64,000 nucleotides of DNA. It comes from Ilyomonas limi (GTDB lineage: Bacteria > Bacteroidota > Bacteroidia > Chitinophagales > Chitinophagaceae). A model generated the notes under the pieces. It saw only the letters and a program-made list of their open reading frames with translations. It was not told where the DNA came from and ran no database searches. The stretch spans positions 1 through 64,000 of the forward strand of contig NZ_SZQL01000006.1 in the NCBI RefSeq assembly GCF_005233845.1, read 5' to 3'. The position numbers and the translations under genes were made by a program. Shown here one piece after another: positions 17,681-27,524 of the stretch. How positions within the stretch are numbered: the stretch's first letter is position 1; every line of letters starts with the position of its first letter.

Positions 17681-17870
17681 AAGTATGAAAAAAGAAAAAG
17701 CGTGCCGCTATACTATTTGGATTGAAATACTGCTTTTTATATACAACAACTGCTTATCTCACTGTGGAATGGTGTAGAATTTTTACCAGAATGGGAGTGG
17801 AAATATCAATTTGCTGGCGCTTTTATAGGTTGCAGGAGACTATTAGTGATGTTAATTCTTAAAACAGCGA

Positions 17871-17914
17871 AAAGAGAGAAGCAAATGAAGAAATTCATTT
17901 GCCTCTCTCTTTTT
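17871..17914 (-). terminator. hairpin terminator
   Basis: GCAAATGAA pairs with TTCATTTGC over a 4-base loop; after one mismatch nine more pairs (AAAGAGAGA / TCTCTCTTT) extend the stem. T tracts occur on both strands. It most likely ends the alcohol dehydrogenase operon. The rest of 17681-18030 holds no recognisable gene. Confidence 0.72.
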
Positions 17915-18030
17915 AATAAGCGCTCTGCTTGTATTTAAGTATATTAACTCCGCCAAGGGGTTAAAAGATATATTTTATACAGTTATATAAATTTCAGTTA
18001 CGGCCTCTTTTACTTTAAAAATGAAAAGGT

Positions 18031-19074
18031 TTATAATGTTGCCATATCAATCACAAAGCGATACTTCACATCGTTGTTCAACATTCTTTTGTATGCCTCA
18101 TTTATTTGCTGTATAGGTATCACTTCCACATCGGCTGTGATGTTATTTTCAGCACAATAATCCAGCATTTCCTGTGTTTCGGGCAAGCCGCCAATGAGTG
18201 AGCCGGCAATGCATTTGCGCGTAAATACAATATTAAAAGAAGGGATTTGAATAGGTTCTGTTGGTAAGCCCACACATATTAGAGTGCCGCCGGTTTTGAG
18301 TAAGCCTACATACATATTATAATCATGGACGGCAGATAGTGTGTCCAGTATAAAATCAAACTTGTTGGCTACGGCTTTTAATTGCTCTGCATCGGTTGTA
18401 ATAACAAAATGGTGTGCGCCTAATTTTAAAGCATCTTCTTTTTTATTGGGCGAAGTGCTTAATACGGTTACATCGGCACCAAAAGATGCAGCAAACTTTA
18501 CTGCCATGTGCCCAAGTCCGCCCAAACCAATGATGGCTATTTTATGTCCTTTACCTACTTTCCACAGCTTTAATGGCGAATAGGTAGTAATGCCCGCGCA
18601 AAGCAATGGTGCTGCTTTTTCGGGCGGAAGATCAGGAGAAATGTTCAATACAAACCGTTCGTCTACCACAATCCTGGAAGAATAACCACCTTGTGTAATG
18701 GTTTTACCATCCTTTTCATAGGCACTATACGTATATACTGCACCATTTGCACAGTATTGTTCCAAACCCTGGTTGCAAAATTCGCAATCGCGGCATGAAT
18801 CTACAAGACAACCCACACCTGCTATATCGCCGGGATGTAACTTTCTTACGTGCCCGCCAACAGACACAACTTTACCTATTATTTCATGTCCAGGTACCAT
18901 CGGGTAAATAGAAATACCCCAGTCGTTATTGATAAAATGAATATCGGTATGGCAAACACCGCAATACATAATATCTATTTCCACATCGTGCGGACCGGGG
19001 TTTCTTCTTTCGAAGTTAAAAGGGCTTAGGGTTGCACCGGCAGATTGTGCCGCGTAGGATTTGGTAGGTAACAT
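18031..19074 (-). CDS. zinc-dependent NAD(P)-alcohol dehydrogenase (YahK/CAD type)
   Basis: A 347-residue medium-chain dehydrogenase/reductase that interconverts alcohols and aldehydes in the cytoplasm. Visible are the catalytic zinc region CGVCHTDIHF and GHEIIG, the structural-zinc cysteines in CRDCEFCNQGLEQYC, and the Rossmann motif GLGGLGHMAVKFA. The loop after the nucleotide-binding strand reads VLSTSPNKK, which favours NADPH. Closest general type is the cinnamyl-alcohol/YahK group. It follows the FAD oxidoreductase gene by 13 bases, so both are read from one promoter. Substrate is not evident. Confidence 0.88.
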   Translation of the reverse strand: MLPTKSYAAQSAGATLSPFNFERRNPGPHDVEIDIMYCGVCHTDIHFINNDWGISIYPMVPGHEIIGKVVSVGGHVRKLHPGDIAGVGCLVDSCRDCEFCNQGLEQYCANGAVYTYSAYEKDGKTITQGGYSSRIVVDERFVLNISPDLPPEKAAPLLCAGITTYSPLKLWKVGKGHKIAIIGLGGLGHMAVKFAASFGADVTVLSTSPNKKEDALKLGAHHFVITTDAEQLKAVANKFDFILDTLSAVHDYNMYVGLLKTGGTLICVGLPTEPIQIPSFNIVFTRKCIAGSLIGGLPETQEMLDYCAENNITADVEVIPIQQINEAYKRMLNNDVKYRFVIDMATL

Positions 19075-19087
19075 AAGGGTGGATTGT

Positions 19088-20464
19088 TTATGAAGGAATA
19101 ATGTTATTGTTTAATCTGAAAAAATTCTCCGGGTCATACTTGTTCTTAATCGCCTGGAGCTTTGCGTAATTGGGCCCATAAGCCATTTTTACCCGGTCGT
19201 TGCCATCATCACTATCCAAGTGATTTACATATACGCTATCGGTAAAAGGTTCAATAGCTTTCCATAATTTTCGTGTCCATGCAATATTCTTTTCATCATC
19301 GGCGGGATCTATCCATTGGCTGATGATGTCTGCATCCCACTGGTCGCGACGGTGGGCAAAGGCATTGAAACTTATATCTTTTCTTGCAATAGCACCATGT
19401 ATATGGAAAAATAAAACCGGGGATAGAAGCGAAGGACGTTCAGCAACATGCTCTATAAATATATCCAGCAATTCATCACTTAATGCGGTAAAATAGCCGG
19501 ATTTCCAATACCTGCGCAGTCCTTTTGGAGCAGCCGCATCCAATGCCGATTGTAGTTGTATGTAAGGCATTTCGCCAACCATATCTGCCAGCGGCGACCC
19601 GAACGAGCGCAACGGCGCCAGGTATTTTTCTGCTTCTTCTTTTGCTCCCATCCATGCAGGAAAGATCATCGTAACGGGCAAGCCATCGGGTGTAACAATA
19701 AACCCTGAATAACTCATCAGTTCATCAGGTGCATTTTTTACATACTCTCTGTAGTGTTGAAATACTTCCTTTGCTACTTCCATCGGATACAATATCATAC
19801 CGCCGGTAATATTTTGTTCTATAGGATGCAGTTGATAGGTAAAGGAAGTAATAATTCCAAAATTACCGCCACCACCTCGTATTGCCCAAAACAAATCGGT
19901 GTTATTATCTGCATTAGCAATGAGCCGTTCGCCGTTTGCCGTTACCACTTCTGCTGCTATCAGGTTATCACAGGCTGTTCCATATTTGCCCATCAGCCAG
20001 CCGATGCCGCCACCAAGCGTAAGCCCTGCAATGCCAGTGTCCGAAACAGTGCCGCCGGTGGTAGCTAATCCATATTTGATTGTAGCGGCGTCCAGTTCCC
20101 TCCATATTACGCCGGGTTCTACTACCGCAATATTATTTTCAGTATCAATCTCGATGCTTTTCATTTTGAATAAGTCAATCATCAAACCACCTGCACAAAC
20201 AGAATTTCCTGCCACATTATGCCCGCCGCCACGCACCGATACTAGTAAATTATTAGCACGTGCAAATTGTATTGCAGCAAGCACATCATTAGTGTTTGCA
20301 CATTGCACAATCATTGCAGGACATCTGTCAATCATTCCATTCCATATTGCTTTTTCGGTATGATAATTTTCATCCTCCGGAAAAATGATTTTTCCTTTAA
20401 TATGTTGTTGCAGTTGTTTGGCTTTTATGGCTAATGAATTGTCAGGTGCAGTTTCGGTGAGCAT
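19088..20464 (-). CDS. FAD-linked oxidoreductase of the berberine-bridge (BBE) family
   Basis: A 458-residue flavoprotein. The N-terminal FAD-binding type 4 domain shows VRGGGHNVAGNS, whose His is the usual covalent FAD attachment site, and GGGIGWLMGKYG; the C-terminus has the BBE motif NYAKLQAIKNKYDPENFF. Bacterial members oxidise sugars, oligosaccharides or small alcohols using oxygen or another acceptor. No signal peptide, so probably cytoplasmic. It is the first gene of an operon with the alcohol dehydrogenase, which suggests linked oxidation/reduction of one metabolite. Confidence 0.87.
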   Translation of the reverse strand: MLTETAPDNSLAIKAKQLQQHIKGKIIFPEDENYHTEKAIWNGMIDRCPAMIVQCANTNDVLAAIQFARANNLLVSVRGGGHNVAGNSVCAGGLMIDLFKMKSIEIDTENNIAVVEPGVIWRELDAATIKYGLATTGGTVSDTGIAGLTLGGGIGWLMGKYGTACDNLIAAEVVTANGERLIANADNNTDLFWAIRGGGGNFGIITSFTYQLHPIEQNITGGMILYPMEVAKEVFQHYREYVKNAPDELMSYSGFIVTPDGLPVTMIFPAWMGAKEEAEKYLAPLRSFGSPLADMVGEMPYIQLQSALDAAAPKGLRRYWKSGYFTALSDELLDIFIEHVAERPSLLSPVLFFHIHGAIARKDISFNAFAHRRDQWDADIISQWIDPADDEKNIAWTRKLWKAIEPFTDSVYVNHLDSDDGNDRVKMAYGPNYAKLQAIKNKYDPENFFRLNNNIIPS

Positions 20465-20653
20465 GTTAAATAAATTTGCAGGGGTTTATATTCGTATTGA
20501 ATTATTTGCATTAATAATCGTTACTAATAAACGGCATCTTAGTTATCTTGAAATTATGCGCGCTGGCGTAAGTTATGCCTGTAAGAAAGTTAGCAAGAAC
20601 AAAGTATTTTTAAAATATGTCTATTTTGATTCTGATATCTCCGATGGATATAA

Positions 20654-20684
20654 CAAACCTATTCTTTCTTTACATTGTTTGCAA
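20654..20684 (-). promoter_or_regulatory. Bacteroidota-type promoter for the FAD oxidoreductase operon
   Basis: On the reverse strand TTG (20684-20682), a 20-base spacer, then TAGGTTTG (20661-20654) match the -33/-7 consensus TTG-N19-21-TAnnTTTG. It lies about 190 bases before the start codon of the FAD oxidoreductase, leaving a long leader. Confidence 0.5.
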
Positions 20685-20719
20685 TAACACTTTTGTGGTA
20701 GATGATAAGAAAAGTAAAG

Positions 20720-21340
20720 TTAATGCTGATGATATTTATTAATTGCTTCTGTTCTGTTGCTTACATGAAGTTTTTCATAAATATTAAAGCAATGCCGCTT
20801 TACGGTATCAATGCTGATGGAAAGCTGTATTGCAATTTCCTTGTACAATAATCCCTTAGAAAGCAACTCCAATACTTGCTGTTCTCTTGTAGTAAGCAGG
20901 TCGGTTACTACGTTGTTTTTGGGTGGCTGAAACGAAAGAATCACTTTTCTTGCTACATCGCTGCTCATGGGGCTGCCGCCGTGTATCAGTTGGGTAATGG
21001 CATCGAGTATGCCGGCAGGCGAAGTGCTCTTAAGAATGTAGCCATAAGCGCCGGCTTGCAATGCTTTAAACACTTTTTCATCTTCATCATAAGCCGTGCA
21101 CATCATACAGAGTGTATATGGAAGTGCCTCATGAATATATTCCACCAGTTCAATACCACTTTTGCCAGGCAAGCTGATATCAATCAAAGCAACATTTGGT
21201 TTTATTTGAGGTAAACTTTTTATTGCTTCTTCCGCTGTAGCATACGCACCGATGCACGCATATCCCTCACTCCAATTGATGAGGTTTACCAGCCCGTTCC
21301 GGTAATCATCCAGATCGTCCACTACAGCAATACTTATCAT
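20720..21340 (-). CDS. NarL/FixJ-family response regulator
   Basis: A 206-residue DNA-binding response regulator. The start at 21340 (MISIAVVDDLDD) puts the receiver domain at the N-terminus with acidic pair Asp8-Asp9 and phospho-acceptor Asp54 (ALIDISLPG). The C-terminal LuxR-type helix-turn-helix reads TTREQQVLELLSKG...SIDTVKRH. The histidine kinase gene ends 26 bases upstream, so this is its partner. Targets are unknown. Confidence 0.92.
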   Translation of the reverse strand: MISIAVVDDLDDYRNGLVNLINWSEGYACIGAYATAEEAIKSLPQIKPNVALIDISLPGKSGIELVEYIHEALPYTLCMMCTAYDEDEKVFKALQAGAYGYILKSTSPAGILDAITQLIHGGSPMSSDVARKVILSFQPPKNNVVTDLLTTREQQVLELLSKGLLYKEIAIQLSISIDTVKRHCFNIYEKLHVSNRTEAINKYHQH

Positions 21341-21366
21341 ACAATGAATATAAAACAATGCAGTAT

Positions 21367-23151
21367 TCAGGCACTCACCTTTTTGTGTGATACACTTTGT
21401 AACGGGATATGTATTTGTATCAGTGTTCCTTCATTTTGCTGCCACTCAATACTTCCATTAAGCTCTTTTACTCTTTGTTTTAAATTGTTCAAACCAAAAT
21501 GGTGTACGCTGTTTCCATTCTCGTAAAAGCCAATTCCATTGTCCCGAATATTAATACAAATACCTTCTTCTAAACTTATCTGAACAATCACCTGAGAAGC
21601 TTTGCTATGTTTGATGATATTGTGCACACATTCTTTCACTATCAAAAAAATGTTTCTTCTTTCATTACCAGCAATATATACCTCCGGAATGTCAGCAGGC
21701 ATATCAATACAGCAGGCAATACCTACATCATCCAGCGCCTTTACAATATACTGCCGTATATAAGCCAGCATACTTTGCAGGTTATCGTTGTTTACATTCA
21801 ACGCCCAAACTATTTCATTTATTTTTTGCACCAGGTCTTTACTGGAATCTGAAATTTTGCTAAGCTGTGTTTCAATATTACTATTGTCCTGTTTTTCTTT
21901 TATCATTTCGCTTAGCAGCCTTATAGTAGAAAGCCCGCTGCCAAGATCATCGTGCAATTCTGATGAAATACGATAACGTTCTGTTTCTATGGCTTGCTTC
22001 TTTGTAAGGTCGGCCTGCTGCCGCTCAAACTCTAATTGTAACGTTCTCTTTTGCAGAATATTTTTGATAATGAAATAGGCGGCAATGAAAGCAAGAATCA
22101 ATATGCTTATGAATGCTATATTCAATTTTATATGGGTAGCAACAGCTAATTGTTGTAAATGATTTTGCTGTTGTAATTCAGTTATCTCTCTTTGCTTTTT
22201 TTCAGCTTTATACTTTTCAGTTATTTCTTTCAGTTTTTCAGGATTAAGGGTGTTATATGTTTCTATGGTTTGATTAAAAAAATCATCTAAATATTTAATA
22301 GCACTGTCTTTATTATTCAGGTTTATATAACTGCTCACCAGCAAATGATAGCGGATGCTATTCTGTGCATCAAAATAGGAAGTCTGTTTATCCAACTCAT
22401 GGGCCTGCTTCAGAATTTGTATAGCTTTTGAATATTGTTTTTTACGGTAATAACAGTCGGCAAGCAGGTTGAGTTGTAATCCATTCCAAAAAGTTCGTAT
22501 TGATTCTGAATTACCAATATTTTTTGTATGCGCTATCAGCCATATATTTTTATGTAATAAATCAATAGCAGAATCCAGTTTATTGTCATGCATCAGAATA
22601 TGAATGTGCTTGTCATTGGCCCCCACCATGTTAAACGTATCTTTTGAGATAAGGATTACTTTTTCCGCATCGTCCAAATACTTTAAAAGCTTAGCGGTGT
22701 CTTTGTATAAGCCATACATATAAGCCAATCCTCCTAAAGCATTACCTTGTAAAGTGTAGTTGTTGGTACGTTTATAATAAGCAAGCGCCTTTTTGTAATA
22801 AGTAGCAGTAAGGTGCGAATCAATAGCAGTATTAAAATCTCCTAACTGTAGTTGTATAAAATAATATGTTGCTGAGTCGCCGGCTTTCAAACTGTTTGCC
22901 TCGGCTTTCTCTGCATATAGAACAGCAGAATCCCTGTAAGTAGAGTATAAGAAATAGTTGTACATGCCGCCATAAATTGCCGAGAGACTTTGATAATCTT
23001 TTTGCCTTTCTTTTTGCAGAATAATCCGATTTAAAGAATCCCGGTTTATACGGTCGAGTGGCAGTGGTGTAATTTCTTTTTGGGCAAACGCCTGAGCTAT
23101 GCTACAGGAAGCTATTAACAAAATACATTTATATAGTCTCCAACTTAGCAT
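21367..23151 (-). CDS. TPR-containing NarX-type sensor histidine kinase
   Basis: A 594-residue membrane sensor. A signal peptide (about 1-24) precedes a periplasmic region of tetratricopeptide-like helices (about 30-310), a coiled coil, one membrane helix (about 345-367, FISILILAFIAAYFI) and a cytoplasmic HisKA_3 domain with the H-box SSELHDDLGSG, ending with a HATPase domain (IRDNGIGF, FGLNNLKQRV). It autophosphorylates and passes the phosphate to the adjacent NarL-type regulator. The TPR sensor suggests it responds to a protein or envelope signal. This architecture is widespread in Bacteroidota. Confidence 0.9.
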   Translation of the reverse strand: MLSWRLYKCILLIASCSIAQAFAQKEITPLPLDRINRDSLNRIILQKERQKDYQSLSAIYGGMYNYFLYSTYRDSAVLYAEKAEANSLKAGDSATYYFIQLQLGDFNTAIDSHLTATYYKKALAYYKRTNNYTLQGNALGGLAYMYGLYKDTAKLLKYLDDAEKVILISKDTFNMVGANDKHIHILMHDNKLDSAIDLLHKNIWLIAHTKNIGNSESIRTFWNGLQLNLLADCYYRKKQYSKAIQILKQAHELDKQTSYFDAQNSIRYHLLVSSYINLNNKDSAIKYLDDFFNQTIETYNTLNPEKLKEITEKYKAEKKQREITELQQQNHLQQLAVATHIKLNIAFISILILAFIAAYFIIKNILQKRTLQLEFERQQADLTKKQAIETERYRISSELHDDLGSGLSTIRLLSEMIKEKQDNSNIETQLSKISDSSKDLVQKINEIVWALNVNNDNLQSMLAYIRQYIVKALDDVGIACCIDMPADIPEVYIAGNERRNIFLIVKECVHNIIKHSKASQVIVQISLEEGICINIRDNGIGFYENGNSVHHFGLNNLKQRVKELNGSIEWQQNEGTLIQIHIPLQSVSHKKVSA

Positions 23152-23689
23152 ACGGCGCAGAATGGTTTTTTGTGATGCATTTTATAAATACAATACCTCT
23201 TAATGAAGCTGTATGATCTTGACATCTCTGTTCTGTAGCTATCGGATATTTCCCGCTGTTTACGCCTTTTTAGGTTGCTAAAATTGCTGCCCTGAGGATA
23301 ATGCAAGCATAAAACTGGTTATGAATACTAATCGCAAAAAGAATAATTCCAAAAGAAAACCTTGTGCACAACACTGGATACTTTAAAGCAATTTACTACT
23401 TTTTATAATGAACTTGTAGTACAAATTTTCATGCACCTTTTACTGCTTTACAAAGGCACAAACAGCAATGGATTATAGCACTGTTTTTATATTGATGATT
23501 GAAATATTAGTGCAGCAAAAACCTGATAAATTACACTTTGTATATAATGCAAAAGACGCTGAGCCTGTGATTCCGGCTTTTATGAACTGATCTTATTAAA
23601 GCCACCGTAGGCGGGAGAATGAAAATTTATAATTCTATATGATTTACAATTGTCAGGATGCTAACATATTGACTCTTGTTTTATAACTA
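23152..23689. other. long intergenic region before the two-component operon
   Basis: About 540 bases with no ORF of convincing length on either strand, no tRNA and no full promoter consensus. It is AT-rich. The control region of the histidine kinase operon must be here. No structural RNA was recognised by eye. Confidence 0.4.
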
Positions 23690-23733
23690 AAAGCAGCAAT
23701 GCTCAGGGCAATATACCCGAGCATTGCTGCTTT
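23690..23733 (-). terminator. strong hairpin terminator
   Basis: AAAGCAGCAATGCTC pairs perfectly with GAGCATTGCTGCTTT; past a single bulge the stem continues with GGG/CCC. T-rich sequence lies on both sides. It follows the Lipoprotein_15 gene by 59 bases. Confidence 0.78.
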
Positions 23734-23792
23734 ACAAACAATCCCACTTAAAAACCTTTATTTACTCATTCAATAGTTAACGTATGTATGCT

Positions 23793-24635
23793 TTAGGGCT
23801 TAGGAGCTTCCGGCGAGCTTTGCAAAAATACAGGCCATACGCCCGGTAAAGGTACGCTTACGCCTAAGGTTTTACCTCTTACCAGCGAGTCTGCTCCAAA
23901 ATAATACATTGGCCATCCTTTGTAGGTGAACTGTGTTTTTCCGTAAACATCAATAGTAGCAAAATCAGCTTTCGACAAAAGGGAAGGTACATTTTGTACA
24001 GCTGTTCCTTCAAATATTGGCCAAACGCTATTGTTGCTAAAGTCGGGCTTGGTAAATTTGTTTACATTAAAGCTGTCCGGCGAAAACGCATACAGCGTTC
24101 TTCCCCAGTCATCTGTTATATAAGTTGTGGGCGAGTTGCCGGGTGTTGAAGTACTATCATAGCTCACGCCATCTTTGCCCACCAACTGTGTTTTAGCCAG
24201 CATAAACGTATAATCGGGTTTGGCTACAAACCATACATCACCCACCTTATCGCCGTTTATATCGCCCGGGTTGGCATCTCCTGCAAAGTAATATAAAGGC
24301 CAGCCTTTATATGTTGTTTGCTTTTGTCCGTCGCTACGTGTGATAGTGCCAAAGTCGGAGGCTGTTAACCCGCTTGCCAGGCGCAGGCTGTCTTTATAAA
24401 ATATAGGCCAATTGGTAACACAGCCACCACTGCAGCCCGAGTTGCCATCGGCATCTATGGAAAAGAAATACAGCGTTTTGCCAAGGCTATCCGTTAAGAC
24501 ATTGCCAAAGCTTGTAGTGGAAGACAGAAGCACATTGTTCTCCACTACCGGCGGAGCGGGAGGGTTGTTATCTTTTGAACACGCTGCTATCAGCAGCAGC
24601 AGTAAAAGACAGTAAATAGTTGTTGCTTTTTTCAT
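23793..24635 (-). CDS. lipoprotein with Lipoprotein_15 (secreted repeat) domains
   Basis: A 280-residue lipoprotein from the ATG at 24635, giving MKKATTIYCL...IAAC. It has at least two units of the PF03640-type repeat: GKTLYFFSIDADGNSGCSGG followed by CVTNWPIF and a second with WGRTLYAFSPDSFNVNKF followed by NSVWPIF, each ending in TYKGWPMYYF or TYKGWPLYYF. The family is exported and of unknown function; members have been suggested to bind or handle redox or envelope components. The cysteine pair of the first unit is absent from the second. Stands alone with its own terminator. Confidence 0.82.
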   Translation of the reverse strand: MKKATTIYCLLLLLLIAACSKDNNPPAPPVVENNVLLSSTTSFGNVLTDSLGKTLYFFSIDADGNSGCSGGCVTNWPIFYKDSLRLASGLTASDFGTITRSDGQKQTTYKGWPLYYFAGDANPGDINGDKVGDVWFVAKPDYTFMLAKTQLVGKDGVSYDSTSTPGNSPTTYITDDWGRTLYAFSPDSFNVNKFTKPDFSNNSVWPIFEGTAVQNVPSLLSKADFATIDVYGKTQFTYKGWPMYYFGADSLVRGKTLGVSVPLPGVWPVFLQSSPEAPKP

Positions 24636-25139
24636 AATAATTGTTTTGAGTAATGCGTAAACAAAAGGGTTTCCATCGTACTTATCATCCTGCATCAGCT
24701 TTAGCAAAGACAATGCATTGGTATATAGTAGTTGCGCTGCTTATCAATTGGCTGATAATGCCACCAAAAAACAGGATAATTTTGTGTTATTTGTTATTCA
24801 GCAACATAGCCGCCAGCATAGCTATGGTTACTGAACAAATTGTTGCATAGCAAGCTTGCTAATGCAGTTTGTTTGTTACCTGATATAAATACGCGGAGGG
24901 AAGGAAAGCGTTGCCTTGCAGAAAAGTATTTTATATAAAAAGTAAAAGATAATAGAAGCAGCATAAATGTTTTTGCCTTACAGTGTAATAAATAGCACAC
25001 CAGTCGGTGATAATGTATTCATCAGAAACTGTCACAATGCAATTTGTCTTCCCTTATTATTCATCATACTCCCACAATTTTCCCTATTTAACTACTCTCT
25101 TCATCCGCTATGCCGTAATTTTGCACGATTTAATAAAAA
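24636..25139. other. intergenic region between divergent genes
   Basis: About 500 bases between the Lipoprotein_15 gene and korA. Small open frames exist but none has a credible start, composition or motif. The only control element recognised is the TAnnTTTG box next to korA. Confidence 0.4.
25116..25123 (+). promoter_or_regulatory. -7 box TAATTTTG of korA
   Basis: TAATTTTG matches the Bacteroidota -7 consensus TAnnTTTG and lies 16 bases before the korA ATG, implying a very short leader. A clear -33 TTG at the right distance was not found. Confidence 0.4.
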
Positions 25140-26990
25140 ATGACAACAGCACAAGAAACCGTCCTGCAGGACGTAGTAATAAAATTTGCCGGCGACAGCG
25201 GCGACGGCATGCAATTGACAGGCACACAGTTTACCAACAACACCGCATTGCTGGGTATTGACATTGCCACTTTTCCCGATTTTCCCGCCGAGATACGTGC
25301 ACCATTAGGCACGGTGCCAGGGGTGAGCGGCTTTCAGATACATTTTTCCAGCGACCGCGTATATACGCCCGGCGATATGTGCGATGTATTGGTAGCAATG
25401 AATGCCGCATCTATTAAAGTGAATATTAAAAGCCTCAAACCCGGCGGCAAACTCATTGCCAATACCGATGGTTTTGATGCAAAAAACCTGCGTCTCGCCA
25501 ATTATACCGATGGTGTTAACCCCCTGGAAGACGGCAGCCTGCACAATTACGAGGTCATTAAAATAGATGTAACCAAACTTACCCGCGAATCACTAAAAGA
25601 TTTTCCGGAGTTGGGCATCAAAGAAAAAGACCGCGCCAAAAACATGTTTGTGCTTGGTTTTATCTATTGGATGTATAACCGCACCCTCGACAGTACGATT
25701 AATTTCCTTACTGAGAAATTTGGTAAAAACGAATACATTCTGCAAAGCAACATTAAAGTATTGCAGGCAGGCTACAACTACGGCGATACTACCGAAACCT
25801 TTACCACCCGCTACCGTGTAGAAAAGGCTAAATTGCCAACCGGTAAATACCGCAGCATTATGGGCAACCAGGCGCTCGCAATGGGTTTGGTGGCCGCAAC
25901 GGTAAAAAGCGGGCTGCCTATGTTTCTCGGCACATACCCTATTACACCTGCTTCCGATATACTGCATGAGTTAAGCAAACACAAAGCATTTGGCATCCGT
26001 ACCTTCCAGGCAGAGGATGAAATTGCCGGCATCAGCGCAGCTATTGGTGCTGCTTATGGCGGCAGCATTGGTGTAACTACTACCTCCGGTCCGGGAATGG
26101 CATTGAAAACCGAAGCGATGGGACTGGCAGTGATGCTGGAAATTCCATTAATTATCATTAATGTGCAACGTGGCGGACCGTCAACGGGTTTGCCTACCAA
26201 AACAGAACAAAGCGATTTGCTGCAAGCATATTACGGCAGGAATGGTGAATGCCCGATGCCGGTAATTGCATCGGCAACCCCCAGTGATTGTTTTGACGTG
26301 GTGTACGAAGCGGTGCGCATTGCCGTAGAACACATGACGCCTGTGATTATGCTCAGCGATGGCTATATTGCCAATGGCAGCGAGCCGTGGAAGTTTCCGC
26401 AGAGCGAAGATTTACAGCCAATGGAGGTGAAATTTAAAACCGGGCTGAGTGATGATGAAATTAAATTCCAGCCTTACTTGAGAGACGAGAAATTAGTTCG
26501 TCCGTGGGCGGTGCCCGGTACACCCGGATTGGAGCACCGTATTGGTGGCATTGAAAAACAGAATATCACCGGTAATGTAAGTTACGACCCCGAAAACCAC
26601 CAGTTAATGGTGAAATTGCGCCAGGCAAAAGTGGATAAAATTGCAGAATACATTCCAGACCAGACTTTAGATAGTGGCCCTGCAAAAGGTAAAGTATTGG
26701 TGCTGGGCTGGGGTAGTACCTATGGTTCTATTAAAAGTGCAGTGCTGGAATTGCAGCAGCAAGGTCATGCCGTGAGCCACGCGCATATCCGCTACCTGCG
26801 TCCGTTCCCGAAAAACTTAGGCAACATACTGAGGAATTTTGATGCCGTATTAATACCCGAACTGAACAATGGTCAGCTTATCAAAATCATTCGCGACCAA
26901 TACCTGGTAGATGCGAAAGGATACAACAAGATTATGGGGGTGCCAATCATGAAATCGGAATTGGTTGAAGAAATTAAAAAATATCTGTAA
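25140..26990 (+). CDS. korA: 2-oxoacid:ferredoxin oxidoreductase, fused gamma-alpha subunit
   Basis: A 616-residue subunit of the enzyme that converts 2-oxoglutarate (or another 2-oxoacid) and CoA to the acyl-CoA with reduction of ferredoxin. The gamma domain is N-terminal (about 1-190, KFAGDSGDGMQLTGTQF) and the alpha pyrimidine-binding domain follows (FLGTYPITPASDILHEL, FQAEDEIAGISAAIGAA, TTSGPGMALKTEAMG). The C-terminal transketolase-like part ends normally. The beta subunit, which binds thiamine pyrophosphate and is usually the next gene, is not adjacent here: downstream lie a YjbR-like gene and glyA. Confidence 0.9.
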   Translation: MTTAQETVLQDVVIKFAGDSGDGMQLTGTQFTNNTALLGIDIATFPDFPAEIRAPLGTVPGVSGFQIHFSSDRVYTPGDMCDVLVAMNAASIKVNIKSLKPGGKLIANTDGFDAKNLRLANYTDGVNPLEDGSLHNYEVIKIDVTKLTRESLKDFPELGIKEKDRAKNMFVLGFIYWMYNRTLDSTINFLTEKFGKNEYILQSNIKVLQAGYNYGDTTETFTTRYRVEKAKLPTGKYRSIMGNQALAMGLVAATVKSGLPMFLGTYPITPASDILHELSKHKAFGIRTFQAEDEIAGISAAIGAAYGGSIGVTTTSGPGMALKTEAMGLAVMLEIPLIIINVQRGGPSTGLPTKTEQSDLLQAYYGRNGECPMPVIASATPSDCFDVVYEAVRIAVEHMTPVIMLSDGYIANGSEPWKFPQSEDLQPMEVKFKTGLSDDEIKFQPYLRDEKLVRPWAVPGTPGLEHRIGGIEKQNITGNVSYDPENHQLMVKLRQAKVDKIAEYIPDQTLDSGPAKGKVLVLGWGSTYGSIKSAVLELQQQGHAVSHAHIRYLRPFPKNLGNILRNFDAVLIPELNNGQLIKIIRDQYLVDAKGYNKIMGVPIMKSELVEEIKKYL

Positions 26991-27115
26991 CACGAATTAT
27001 TCCAACTACGAATTGCACGAATCTATTTTAACACGAATGGTACAGATAAACAGGATAAAGTATTTTATGTACTAAACATGCGTGTAATTCGCAATATTTG
27101 TGCTTACTAAAATTG
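26991..27115. repeat. degenerate CACGAATT-type intergenic repeat
   Basis: The short gap after korA holds several copies of ACGAATT/CACGAAT (near 26992, 27007, 27016, 27034) and a complementary GTGTAATTCGC near 27080, forming a degenerate palindromic array. Similar sequences are scattered between genes in many Bacteroidota. No gene is seen. Confidence 0.4.
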
Positions 27116-27124
27116 GTGCAATAA

Positions 27125-27454
27125 ATGGACATAGAGACACTTCGTACTTACGCTTTGCAACTGCCGGGTGTGGAAGAGACGCTTCCCTTTGGACCGGATA
27201 ATCTGGTGTTTAAAGTAAAGGGCAAAATGTTCCTGCTTTTACCTTTAGATACAGTTCCGGTACAATTCAATGTTAAATGCAACCCCGATGAAGCCATTGA
27301 ATTGCGCGAGCAATATCCACATTCCATTTTACCAGGTTATCACATGAATAAAAAACATTGGAATACAGTGATTGTGGATGGTACATTAACTACACAACAG
27401 CTTCTTCAATTTATCCATAATTCCTACCATTTAGTTGCAGGAGGAAAGAAATAA
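27125..27454 (+). CDS. MmcQ/YjbR family protein
   Basis: A 109-residue single-domain protein of the YjbR (cyaY-like fold) family: MDIETLRTYALQLPGVEETL at the start, then FKVKGKMFLLLPL and a C-terminal KKHWNTVIVDGTL. Members are called DNA-binding on structural grounds but the role is not established. It is complete in length for the family. It precedes glyA by about 96 bases on the same strand. Confidence 0.85.
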   Translation: MDIETLRTYALQLPGVEETLPFGPDNLVFKVKGKMFLLLPLDTVPVQFNVKCNPDEAIELREQYPHSILPGYHMNKKHWNTVIVDGTLTTQQLLQFIHNSYHLVAGGKK

Positions 27455-27524
27455 TAGCACTCGCCTGCCTGCTGACAAGCCATGCATGTTTCATTAATCC
27501 CGCGTGCTATTACATTCATTCACC

